From: Chthoniobacter flavus Ellin428
Lineage (GTDB): Bacteria; Verrucomicrobiota; Verrucomicrobiia; Chthoniobacterales; Chthoniobacteraceae
DNA: 64,000 bases
Direction: 5' to 3'
Assembly: GCF_000173075.1 (NCBI RefSeq)
Contig: NZ_ABVL01000014.1
Location: 62,001-126,000 of the forward strand
Shown here: positions 26,855-35,340 of the stretch, piece by piece
How the letters are laid out: the number at the start of each line of letters is the position of its first letter
How positions within the stretch are numbered: position 1 is the stretch's first letter
Made by a program: the position numbers and the translations under genes
The notes under the pieces: generated by a model
Told to the model about the DNA's origin: nothing
The model's input: only the letters and a program-made list of their open reading frames with translations
Database searches by the model: none

Positions 26855-27793
26855 CTACTTCATCCGATCGAAGTTCTTCTTCAGGATCTGCCAGTCGGCG
26901 AGGCCTTCGACCTTGGTGCGGTTCTCGGCGATGATCTTCGCTTCGTTGGCGTTTTTGGTCGGGCGATTGACGTTGTAGAAGATGCCAAAGATACCGGGCG
27001 CAGGCGCGTCGGAGAGCTTGTAGGCCGCGTATTCGTCGGTGACGTCGTGGTCGGCGGGCACTTCTGGGAAGACGCCGCCTTTGCGCGGGATCGAGCCGTC
27101 AAAGGCGCCGGGGTAAAACTCGACGCATTCGCTGAGGCATTCGATGAAAGAGAAACCGTCGTGGGCCATGGCTGCTTCCATGCACTTGAGCAGGTGCGGG
27201 ATGTTTGAGGCAGCGCTGCGGGCGACAAAGGTCGCGCCGGCGGCGATGGCCTGCTTCATCGGGTTGATCGGGCGATCGGTCGAACCCCAGACGTCGGTCT
27301 TCGATTTGAAGCCGATGGGGGAGGTGGGCGAGGTCTGCTTCTTGGTCAGGCCGTAGACGTGGTTGTCCATCACCACGTAGGTCAGCTTCACGTTCTTGCG
27401 TGCGGTGTGGTTGAAGTGATTGCCGCCGATGGAGAAGGCATCACCGTCGCCGCCGAAGACGAAGACATGCAGGTCGGGGCGCGAGAGCGAGACGCCGCTG
27501 GCAAAGGCCAGCGCGCGGCCGTGGATGAAGTGCACGCCGTGGGCCTGAACGAAATAAGGGAAGCGCGACGAGCAGCCGATGCCGGCCACGGTGCAGATAT
27601 CTTCGTGCCGCTTCTGGTGCTTCTCGATGAGTTTGTAATAGAGCGCGAGGACGGAGAAATCGCCGCAGCCCGGGCACCATGTCGGGTGATCGGCAGCGGT
27701 TTCTTTCTTGGTCAGCGGCTTGCGTTCAGAATCCGGCAGATCGGGAACGTCGCCGGGAGCGTTGGTCGTGCGGGGGAGGATGAGAGTGCTCAT
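26855..27793 (-). CDS. korB: 2-oxoacid:ferredoxin oxidoreductase beta subunit
   Basis: 312 residues. TPP-binding beta subunit of an oxoacid:ferredoxin oxidoreductase, most like 2-oxoglutarate (Kor). Motifs: WCPGCGDFSVLALYYKLIEKH, GIGCSSRFPYF and FGGDGDAFSIGGNHFNHTARKN (the GDGD metal/TPP site). With KorA it converts 2-oxoglutarate to succinyl-CoA with reduction of ferredoxin, replacing or supplementing the NAD-linked enzyme. It follows korA with a gap of 134 bases that holds a palindrome. No ferredoxin gene adjoins. Confidence 0.92.
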   Translation of the reverse strand: MSTLILPRTTNAPGDVPDLPDSERKPLTKKETAADHPTWCPGCGDFSVLALYYKLIEKHQKRHEDICTVAGIGCSSRFPYFVQAHGVHFIHGRALAFASGVSLSRPDLHVFVFGGDGDAFSIGGNHFNHTARKNVKLTYVVMDNHVYGLTKKQTSPTSPIGFKSKTDVWGSTDRPINPMKQAIAAGATFVARSAASNIPHLLKCMEAAMAHDGFSFIECLSECVEFYPGAFDGSIPRKGGVFPEVPADHDVTDEYAAYKLSDAPAPGIFGIFYNVNRPTKNANEAKIIAENRTKVEGLADWQILKKNFDRMK

Positions 27794-27819
27794 GAGATTT
27801 TCGGGGAAAGGGGAGTTTC

Positions 27820-27920
27820 TTAATCTTAATCGTAATCTTTAATCCTTAATCTTAATCCTCCTATCCGTTCCGGTTTTCGACCGAGATTAAGGATTAAGAA
27901 TTAAAGATTAAAAATTAAGG
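27820..27920. repeat. AT-rich palindrome inside the korA-korB gap (family A)
   Basis: The left arm is taatcttaatcgtaatcttt and following (27820-27860); the right arm (27884-27920) is rich in gattaaggattaag and attaaagatta. The arms pair imperfectly. Similar to 3258-3319 and 34208-34295. Because it lies between same-strand genes it could attenuate or process the kor transcript. Confidence 0.6.
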
Positions 27921-27927
27921 AAGTGGG

Positions 27928-29734
27928 CTACTTCGTAAGGGTGAGAACGTGCTGGAGGATTTCCTTCACCTTCCAGGTGAGGCCATCGGTCTTGGTCACG
28001 GCGCGAATGCGCGGATCGCAGTAGCGCGCGCGGAGCACGGTGCAGAGTTGGCCGTAGCCGTAGAGGCCTTCGTCATTCAGTTCGACCACGATGACGTGGG
28101 TGAAGCCACTGAAGATTTTCTCCAAAGCCGTTGGGCAGCGGATTGAGGTGCTTCAAGTGCAGGGAGGAGATAGCCTCGCCGTGCTTGCGCGACTGTTTCA
28201 CCGCTTCCTCGATCGGACCCTTGCTCGAACCCCAGCCAACGAGCAGGACGTGGCCTTCGCTCGCTCCGTAGACCTGCGGCACAGGCAACTCTTCGGCGAG
28301 CTTGCGCAGCTTGTTGCGGCGCTTGGCATTCATGTCCATGTGGTTTTTACCGGAACCGCCCGGATGCCCGAGCTCATTGTGTTCGAGGCCGGTGACGACC
28401 GGGTATTTGCCGCTGGCGATCCGCGTCCCGGGCGCGACGTGGCGCGTGATGCCGTCGGGGGCCGAGAGGTCGTAAGGCTTGTGATCCACCACGGGAGTAA
28501 GATCGGGCGAGATGTCCTGGCAGACCTTCTCGAGATCGGGATAGGGGAACGCCTCGATGCGGGTGGCGATGCCCTGGTCGGTGAGGAGCAGCACCGGGGT
28601 CGAGTATTTGCGGGCGATGTTCACCGCTTCGATCGCCGTGTAGAAGCAGTCTTCCACGCTCGAGGGCGCCAGCACCACGCGCGGGCTGTCCCCGTGGCCG
28701 CCGAAGACGGCGATGTTCAGGTCGCTTTGCTCGACACTCGTCGGCATGCCCGTGCTTGGGCCGCCGCGTTGCACATCGATGATGACCACCGGCATTTCCG
28801 CCATGCTGGCCCAGCCGAGCGCCTCGGTCTTGAGCGAGACGCCGGGGCCGCTGGACCCGGTCACGGCCACGCGCCCGCCGTAGCTGGCGCCGATGGCCAT
28901 GGAGATGGCCGCGATTTCGTCTTCGGTCTGGACAAAGGTGCCGCCGTATTTCGGCAACTCGCGGCGCAGCAGTTCCATGATGTCGCTCCATGGAGTAATC
29001 GGATATCCCGCGCCGAAGCGGACGCCGGCGGCGAGAATGCCATAGCCCAGCGCCTCGTTGCCGCTCATGACCACCTGCGCGCGGCCGGCATTTTCGCTGG
29101 GATGAAATTGGAACGATTCGAGAAGGCCCTGCACTTGGTGGCCATAGCCGGAATTGAAGCAGTCCAGGGCATTCTGCACAATGGTCGGATCCTTGCCGCC
29201 GAAGCGCTCATCGATGAGCTTGGTGAGCTTCGGCACATTGAGATCGAACATGCGGGCGAGCAGGCCGAGAGCGTAGATATTCTTGCCCTTGTCGCGCCCC
29301 GTGCCGCCGATGGCTTCGACGGTGAGCGAGGAGATCGGCACGCCGACGTGGTGATACATGGTGAGCAGTTCTTCCTTCGGCTTCACGTGATCGGAATCGT
29401 AAAGGACGATGCCGCCCTTTTTCAGCGAGCCGATGTGGCTCGCGTAGCTGTGGTCGTAGAAGCAGAGGAGCAGGTCGGCTTCGTCGCCGGCGCTGAGCAC
29501 TTCGCCCGAGCTCATGCGGACCTGGAAAATGGAGGGGCCGCCGGAGATGGTGGCGGGAATGGTCATGAAGGTCATGACTTCCTGTTCGCTGCGGCCGGCG
29601 AGGCGGGCGAGGAAGCCGCCGATGGCCTGGATACCATCTTGCGAATTTCCGGCGATCCGGATGACGGCTTCGGAGACTTGAGAAACGCGGGGGGAATTAG
29701 GAACTGGGGTGGGAGCTACAGTAGAATCACTCAT
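27928..29734 (-). CDS. korA: 2-oxoacid:ferredoxin oxidoreductase alpha subunit, gamma-alpha fusion, one frameshift
   Basis: About 601 residues. The N-terminal gamma domain (RIAGNSQDGIQAIGGFLARL, then TIPATISGGPSIFQVRMSSGE) is fused to the alpha domain (GYPITPWSDIME, FVQTEDEIAAISMAIGASYGG, TGSSGPGVSLKTEALGWA, QRGGPSTGMPT). The frame breaks at 28124-28126: removing one A from the plus-strand run (TTT on the coding strand) gives LNPLPNGLEKIFSGFTHVIVVELND and then the C-terminus. Start at the ATG at 29734; the longer frame upstream has no family match. Forms the enzyme with KorB. Confidence 0.92.
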
Positions 29735-29942
29735 GGCAATAGGGGACAATCGGACGCCACTGGCAATCTTTGGGGGATTCAACCTGGGGGGCGCAGACTT
29801 TTGGTAGGCTTTGGACGCTACCAGTAGAGGCTGATTCGTCAAGCGGAGGCTGAAATGCACCGGAGTGATGGGAGGGGGGATATAGAGGGAAATCGGGCTT
29901 CTGGTTTGCCTTGCCAATTCGACGTACTATACTGCCCGGCCT

Positions 29943-30410
29943 ATGGCCGGCGTTTCGTCAGTTCCTACTTCGGTTGTCTTCCTGATAGGAATGCTGGCCT
30001 GCCTGCTTTCGGGAAGCGCGCTTCTGCAGGCGGAGGACGAGCGGACACTGGTGCGATTGAACTTTCCCAAAACCGACCTGCGTGACGTGCTGGCGTTTTA
30101 TGGACGGTTGGTCCGGAAACCGGTGCTGATGGATGTCCAAATACAGGCTTGGGTGACCGTCGATCGGGAGAAGGAGTTGCCGCTGAAGGAAGCGGTCGAG
30201 TTGATCCGCAAAACGTTGCTCGAATCGTATGGAATCGAAATGCGAGACAGTGACCGGGGAGAGGTCCTGGTAACGTGGTCTTCGGATCCCAAGTATCCGC
30301 ACCACAGCGATGCGCCGGAGACGGGAAGCCGCCGCGGTTCTTTCAACGTAAACGGAATCCAGGTGAGAAGAAAAACTGTCCCATTGCCAGAGCCCGAAGG
30401 GAGCAAATGA
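29943..30410 (+). CDS. Secreted protein with secretin-N/STN-like domain
   Basis: 155 residues. Signal peptide or anchor (VVFLIGMLACLLSGSALLQA), then a small domain VRLNFPKTDLRDVLAFYGRLVRKPVLMD...WVTVD...LPLKEAVELIRKTLL...GIEMRD. This pattern matches the STN/secretin short N-terminal domain (also the GspD N0 type), in which one fold meets a partner at the outer membrane. No beta-barrel follows, so it is a stand-alone domain. It overlaps the esterase gene by ATGA. Confidence 0.65.
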   Translation: MAGVSSVPTSVVFLIGMLACLLSGSALLQAEDERTLVRLNFPKTDLRDVLAFYGRLVRKPVLMDVQIQAWVTVDREKELPLKEAVELIRKTLLESYGIEMRDSDRGEVLVTWSSDPKYPHHSDAPETGSRRGSFNVNGIQVRRKTVPLPEPEGSK

Positions 30411-31201
30411 GGAGCTGCGCGATGCTGGGCGCACTGTGGGTGATGGCGGGGCTGTGCACAGCGAACGCCGTGGAGCCAAAGATCATCGGCTGGCACATCG
30501 TGGGCGAGGAACGGGCGGCGATCGTTTATCCGCCGGCGGTGCAGACGAAGGGGGCGAAGGCGCCGCTGATCTTTGTCTTCCACGGACATGGCGATAATGC
30601 GTGGTTTGCCACCGAGCAGTTTCCGTTTCAGACGCTATGGCCGGAAGCGATCGTGGTATTTCCGCAGGGCTTGCCGACGCCGTCGGCCAGCGATCCGAAA
30701 GGGGAGCGGCGTGGCTGGCAGCATCAACCGGGCGAGATGCGCGACCGCGACTTGAAGTTCTTCGATGCCATGTTGCGCACGATGCGCTCGAAGTTTCGCG
30801 TGGATGACCGGCGCATCTATGCCGCCGGTTTTTCCAATGGCGGATTCTTCGATTACATCCTCTGGGCTCAGCGCGGGAATCTCTTCGCGGGGTTTGTGCC
30901 CTGTGCGGCGGCGATCCGGGCGCCGTTACAAATGACGGTGCCGAAACCGGTGTTCGTCGTGGCTGGAGAGAAGGACGATCGCGTGCCCTTCGCCGAGCAG
31001 CGCAAGACCATCGCGATGCTGCGGGAGATCAACGGTTGCGCGAGGGAAGGCAAAGCGTCCGGTGATCCGCGAACGATGCGCTACGAATCCAGTGCAGGAG
31101 CGCCGGTCGTGGCCTTTGTGCATTCCGGTGGCCATGCGGTGCCGCCGGTCACGCGAAAGCTCATGATCGAGTTCCTCAAGCAGCAGACGCTGCGACTGTG
31201 A
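30407..31201 (+). CDS. Secreted alpha/beta hydrolase, PHB depolymerase/LpqC-like esterase
   Basis: 264 residues. Signal peptide (MLGALWVMAGLCTANA), oxyanion segment FVFHGHGDNAW, nucleophile elbow GFSNGGFFDY, an Asp in GEKDDRVPF and a His in HSGGHAVPP, giving a complete Ser-Asp-His triad. Related proteins are feruloyl esterases or PHB depolymerases; substrate unknown. Starts in an ATGA overlap with the STN-like gene, so the two are probably co-translated. Confidence 0.8.
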   Translation: MRSCAMLGALWVMAGLCTANAVEPKIIGWHIVGEERAAIVYPPAVQTKGAKAPLIFVFHGHGDNAWFATEQFPFQTLWPEAIVVFPQGLPTPSASDPKGERRGWQHQPGEMRDRDLKFFDAMLRTMRSKFRVDDRRIYAAGFSNGGFFDYILWAQRGNLFAGFVPCAAAIRAPLQMTVPKPVFVVAGEKDDRVPFAEQRKTIAMLREINGCAREGKASGDPRTMRYESSAGAPVVAFVHSGGHAVPPVTRKLMIEFLKQQTLRL

Positions 31202-31220
31202 AAAGCGCTCTCTCCCATAA

Positions 31221-31285
31221 CTCCTATTCTTCCTATCTCTCCTATTCAGCGAAATAGGAGGAATGAGAAGAACAGGAAGAATAGG
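31221..31285. terminator. Palindrome between convergent genes (family B, ctcctattcttcct type)
   Basis: The left arm ctcctattcttcctatctct and on (31221-31246) pairs imperfectly with aataggaggaatgagaagaa and on (31253-31285), around a small loop. It lies between the convergent esterase and secDF ends. A similar pyrimidine/purine palindrome is at 51344-51410 in the same kind of place. A bidirectional terminator is likely. Confidence 0.55.
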
Positions 31286-31290
31286 GAACC

Positions 31291-33696
31291 TTACGCCGTG
31301 GCGATCTTCGGCGTCTCTTCGACCTTCGGAGTATTGTGCGCGGTGCCGGGCTTGTGGCCGCTCCACCACAACACGATCGGCGAGGCGATGAAGATCGACG
31401 AATAAGTTCCGACCACGATGCCGATGAGAATGGCGAACGCGAAGTCGTGCAGCACCGGACCACCGAAGATGTAGAGCGCGGCCACGGAGAGCAGGGTGCA
31501 CCCGGAGGTGAGCAGCGTGCGGCTCAACGTTTCGTTGATCGACGCATTCATGATCGACTGAATCGAACCGCGTCGGCCGCTGTGCAGGCCTTCACGGATC
31601 CGGTCGTAGACGACGATGGTGTCGTTGATTGAGTAACCCGCGATTGTCAAAATCGCGCCGACCATGATGAGCGAAAGCTCGCGGCCGAAGATGGAGAAGA
31701 GACCCACGGTGATGATGACGTCGTGGAGCAGCGCGACGAGCGCGCCGACCGCGAAGGACGCTTCGAAGCGCATCGTGACGTAGAGGAAAATACCGAGCAT
31801 GCCGAGGCCGAGCGCGATGAGCGAACTCTTGGCCAGTTCGCCGCCGACGATCTTGCCGACCTTATCCTTCTTGTGCTCGCTGAAGCCGGTGTCCGGCATC
31901 GTTTCCTTGAGGTGGGCTTCGATCTTGTCACCCGTATCGATGGGGCTGCGGATGGCGATGAATTCGCTGTGCGACGACGGGTCCGTTTCCTTTTGGATGG
32001 CGACGTCTTCGATCTTCAGTTCCTCGATGTGCTTGCGGATATCGGCCACTTCCACCGGCTTGACGGACTTGAGCATGAGCAGGTCGCCGCCCTTGAAGTC
32101 GATGCCGAGGTTGTTCGGGAAGCGCACGGCAAAGCCGATCATGCTGACCACTGCGACCGTCACCGAAATGCCGATCCAGAGGAAGCGCCTGCTCATGAAG
32201 TCGACGCCCTGGCCGGAGATGAGGTGGAGCATCGTGATGCGCTTGAGGAAGCCGATCTTCAATGCCCACGAGAAGAGCATGCGGGTGACGACCATCGCGG
32301 AGAAGACCGAGGCGATGATGCCGACGACCAGCGTCACGGCGAAGCCTTTCACCGGGCCGCTCGCCTGCCAGAAAAGGATGGCAGCGGTGATGAGCGTGGT
32401 GGCATTCGCGTCGAAGATCACGGTGAACGCTTTGTCGTAAGCGGCATTGATGGATGAGGCGAGGGTCTTGCCGGCGGCCATTTCTTCGCGCAGACGCTCG
32501 TAGATGAGCACGTTGGCATCGACCGCGAGGCCGATGGTGAGAATGACGCCCGCGATACCGGGCAGCGTGAGCACGAAGCCGAACATGGCCATCGCGCCGA
32601 AGAGCACGATGATATTGATGACCAGACCGACGACCGCGACCAGACCGGCGAAGCGGTAGTAGATGACCACGAAAATGAGCACGAGGACCAAGCCGCCGAT
32701 GCCCGCGGTGATACCGCTATTGATGGCGTCCTGGCCGAGGGTGGAGGAGGCACTGCGTTCTTCCTCGATTTGCACCGGGGTCTGCAGCGGATTCTGCAGG
32801 GCGCTGGCGAGGTTGCGCGCTTCCTTCTCGCTCATGCTGCCGCCGCTGATCTGCGCGCGGCCACCGACGATACCGGCGGTCGCGTATTTCTCGTCCACGG
32901 TCGGCGCGGACTGCACCTTGCCGTCGAGGAGAATGGCCATCTGCGAATGTTCACGGGCGACCTGCGCGGTCAGCTTGGCGAATTGGTCAGCGCCCTTGCT
33001 GTTGAATTCCAGGGCGACGCCCCACTGGCCGTCGTAGTAAGCGTAAGCGTGAGTGACATCGGAGCCGAGCAGATCGGCGGTGTTCTTGATCAGCAGCTTG
33101 CCTTCGACCGGCTTGCCGTTGCGTTCCATGGAGGTATCCACCAAGGTGTAGCCATGCGGAGTGGGCTGGACGCCGGCTTCAATCGCCTGGGCGAGCGCCT
33201 GGCTTTGCGGGTTCACAAGGTGAAACTCGAGCTTCGCCACCTTCTTCAATTGCTCGCGCGCATCGGCGATCTGCCCCTGATCGAGACCGGGGATCTGCAC
33301 CAGAATACGGTCGGTGCCTTGCGGCGTGATGATCGGTTCGCTGACGCCGAACTGGTCGACGCGCTTACGAATGGCCTCCATGGCCTGATCGACCATATCC
33401 TTGGTGATGTCCTTCTTTACGCCCTTGTCATCCGCCGGCGGATCGAGCCGGATGAGGAAGGAAGTGCCGCCCTGCAGGTCGAGACCGAGATGGATCTTAC
33501 CTGCCGTCAGAATATTGCCGTTGGCATCCTTGATGTCACGAGGAGGAGAGACCTCCCATAGGCAGAAAGCGGTGAGCAGGATGGCGAGCAGAGTGCCCAG
33601 GTTGCGTTTTACCCGCTCGCTATCGGTGAAAAAATACCAAGCGAACAACACCATCAAGAGCAGGCCAAAGAGGAATATAGCGACGTTTTGGTCCAT
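31291..33696 (-). CDS. secDF: Fused protein translocase SecDF
   Basis: 801 residues. SecD half with the P1 domain start GLDLQGGTSFLIRLD, IITPQGTDRILVQIPG, and membrane signatures such as GIAGVILTIGLAVDANVLIYERLREE. The SecF half follows (SVTVAVVSMIGFAVRF, GIDFKGGDLL, GYSINDTIVVYDRIREG). Single-chain SecDF is typical of several bacterial lines including Verrucomicrobia. Uses the proton gradient to pull secreted proteins through SecYEG. Follows yajC by 48 bases. Confidence 0.95.
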   Translation of the reverse strand: MDQNVAIFLFGLLLMVLFAWYFFTDSERVKRNLGTLLAILLTAFCLWEVSPPRDIKDANGNILTAGKIHLGLDLQGGTSFLIRLDPPADDKGVKKDITKDMVDQAMEAIRKRVDQFGVSEPIITPQGTDRILVQIPGLDQGQIADAREQLKKVAKLEFHLVNPQSQALAQAIEAGVQPTPHGYTLVDTSMERNGKPVEGKLLIKNTADLLGSDVTHAYAYYDGQWGVALEFNSKGADQFAKLTAQVAREHSQMAILLDGKVQSAPTVDEKYATAGIVGGRAQISGGSMSEKEARNLASALQNPLQTPVQIEEERSASSTLGQDAINSGITAGIGGLVLVLIFVVIYYRFAGLVAVVGLVINIIVLFGAMAMFGFVLTLPGIAGVILTIGLAVDANVLIYERLREEMAAGKTLASSINAAYDKAFTVIFDANATTLITAAILFWQASGPVKGFAVTLVVGIIASVFSAMVVTRMLFSWALKIGFLKRITMLHLISGQGVDFMSRRFLWIGISVTVAVVSMIGFAVRFPNNLGIDFKGGDLLMLKSVKPVEVADIRKHIEELKIEDVAIQKETDPSSHSEFIAIRSPIDTGDKIEAHLKETMPDTGFSEHKKDKVGKIVGGELAKSSLIALGLGMLGIFLYVTMRFEASFAVGALVALLHDVIITVGLFSIFGRELSLIMVGAILTIAGYSINDTIVVYDRIREGLHSGRRGSIQSIMNASINETLSRTLLTSGCTLLSVAALYIFGGPVLHDFAFAILIGIVVGTYSSIFIASPIVLWWSGHKPGTAHNTPKVEETPKIATA

Positions 33697-33744
33697 CGGG
33701 AGACGAAGAAAAGAGTGGAGGTGGGGGTGAGAGGAAAGGGGAGA

Positions 33745-34077
33745 TTAGGAGTCGGACGACTTGTCCTTTTCCACAGAGGCGATGGCCGATTTATCGAGCT
33801 CGATTTTCACGTTGTCGGCGATTTTCAGGATCAGCGTGCTGCCTTCTTTGACATTGGCGATGATGCCGTGGATGCCGCTGCTGGTGACCACTTTGTCGCC
33901 GGTCTTGAGGGTGGAGACGAGGGAGCTGAGCTCTTTCTGGCGCTTGTTTTGTGGGCGGATGATGAGGAAGTAGAAGATGACGCCGACGCAGATGAAGGGA
34001 ACGATGGAGGAAAGCGGCGAGGGCCCGGCGGCGGGCGTGGCGGTGTCAGCGAGCGTGAGGAAAATCGATGAAGTCAT
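33745..34077 (-). CDS. yajC: Preprotein translocase accessory subunit YajC
   Basis: 110 residues. One membrane helix (IVPFICVGVIFYFLII), then RPQNKRQKELSSLVSTLKTGDKVVTSSGIHGIIANV, the YajC signature. C-terminal tail is acidic/lysine-rich. It associates with SecDF, which follows on the same strand. Confidence 0.93.
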   Translation of the reverse strand: MTSSIFLTLADTATPAAGPSPLSSIVPFICVGVIFYFLIIRPQNKRQKELSSLVSTLKTGDKVVTSSGIHGIIANVKEGSTLILKIADNVKIELDKSAIASVEKDKSSDS

Positions 34078-34207
34078 GAATGGAGAGTGGCAAAAGCCGT
34101 CCTACAGCAGCCCACAGCCGCCGGAAAAACGGGAGCGGAAGATTAGGCAGCGCCCGGGGATTGTCCAAGGAATTCCGTGAGCGGTCCAGAGGGCGGGTTG
34201 CGCTTTT

Positions 34208-34295
34208 TCCTAATCGTAATCTTCAATCGTTAATCCTTAATCCCTTCGCGGGGAGGATTAACGATTAAGGAATAAGGATTAAAGATTAAGGATTC
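34208..34295. repeat. AT-rich palindrome (family A)
   Basis: The left arm cctaatcgtaatcttcaatc and on (34209-34242) pairs imperfectly with aggattaacgattaaggaat and on (34255-34292), around a ttcgcg loop. Lies in the 240-base gap between the DUF1460 gene and yajC, both on the minus strand. The same family as 3258-3319. Confidence 0.6.
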
Positions 34296-34317
34296 GGAAT
34301 CAGGCGCTTACCTGATG

Positions 34318-35220
34318 CTACTTCAACGGCCGGGCGACCATGATGCCGGCGTCGCTGCGGAAATGGTAGAGGTAATCCGAGAGCCGCTGGTCGAGGACGA
34401 CCTTGCCGTAATTGTGGGGGGCGGAGGCGTGCATGAAATGCAGGACGCCGTCGTTCGTCCGGTAGGCGAGGCCGACATGCGAGGTGCCGATGAGCGCGCC
34501 GTCGTGCGAGCAGACGCCGATGATGTCGCCGGATTGCAGATGCGATTCGATACCGGCGACCTGGCTCTTCGGAATGTAGTAGAGCGGCTCGCTGGCCACG
34601 CGGGCTTCCATCTGGGCGATGCCAGCGCGCAGGTCGGGGTTGTGGGCCATGTAGCGGTAGCTCTTCCAGGCCTTGGTCATCTCCACGGCATCATGCGCGG
34701 CGGGGACACCGCCAAGATCGCGGGTGAGGTCCTTGACCATGCCGCGGCGGTTGTTGTCATGCAGCCAGTCTTCGAGATAGTGCAGCCGCGAGAGATAGCT
34801 GCCGGTGCATTTGCCGTCCCGATAGCGGTCGAGCTCGATGTACTTGAGCATGGTCTGCGGCGTCCAATTTTCCTTCGGCTCATCGAGCATGCGGGCAAAG
34901 GCCAGGGAGGTTTCGAAGAAGGTCCAGCAATCGAGCCCGGTGAGATTCACCGACGGCGCCTCGATGCGGTTATCGATTTCCAGGGTGAAGCTCTTGTAAT
35001 GCGTGCCGGCCTGCGCCCGGCCAATCTCCGCCACGCGCTGGCCGATCGGCAGGTTCTTCCATTTGTCCGCCTGCGCGACGAGGGCGTCGAACTGTTTGCG
35101 GCCCTTGAAGACGGTATCGAACGGCAGCCCCGAGGCGTGCGACGGTGTGACGACCGGCGCGACCAAAGCGAACATGCAGGCGGCGATGAGGGGGCGGAGG
35201 AAGGAGGAAAGCTTGGGCAT
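34318..35220 (-). CDS. Secreted DUF1460 protein, N-acetylmuramoyl-L-alanine amidase-like
   Basis: 300 residues from the ATG at 35220, which gives a clean signal peptide (LRPLIAACMFALVAPVVTPSHA). Catalytic-type cysteine in NLTGLDCWTFFETSLAF and histidine in IGTSHVGLAY, a NlpC/P60-like pairing; DUF1460 proteins include AmiA-like amidases acting on peptide stems. Likely periplasmic peptidoglycan hydrolase. An upstream ATG at 35265 lacks a good signal peptide context. Confidence 0.75.
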   Translation of the reverse strand: MPKLSSFLRPLIAACMFALVAPVVTPSHASGLPFDTVFKGRKQFDALVAQADKWKNLPIGQRVAEIGRAQAGTHYKSFTLEIDNRIEAPSVNLTGLDCWTFFETSLAFARMLDEPKENWTPQTMLKYIELDRYRDGKCTGSYLSRLHYLEDWLHDNNRRGMVKDLTRDLGGVPAAHDAVEMTKAWKSYRYMAHNPDLRAGIAQMEARVASEPLYYIPKSQVAGIESHLQSGDIIGVCSHDGALIGTSHVGLAYRTNDGVLHFMHASAPHNYGKVVLDQRLSDYLYHFRSDAGIMVARPLK

Positions 35221-35262
35221 GGGACAGGGCGGAAAGTGTGACAGGAGGGCGCGCGGGCTGTT

Positions 35263-35330
35263 CAAATGACGAATGGCGAATTTTCCAATGCGAATGACGA
35301 GGAATTCACCGATACCGCGATTTCGTCATT
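35263..35330. repeat. aatgacgaatg-type repeat (family C)
   Basis: aaatgacgaatggcgaa (35265-35281) and gcgaatgacgagg (35290-35302) with an inverse tttcgtcattcgg (35321-35333). Similar stretches at 49004-49076 and 63111-63229. Lies between DUF1460 and glgC. Confidence 0.5.
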
Positions 35331-35340
35331 CGGCAGTTTC

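Noticed and set aside
28091..29827. A 578-codon plus-strand frame
   Set aside because: Antisense to korA throughout; no motif, no signal and no ribosome-binding site.
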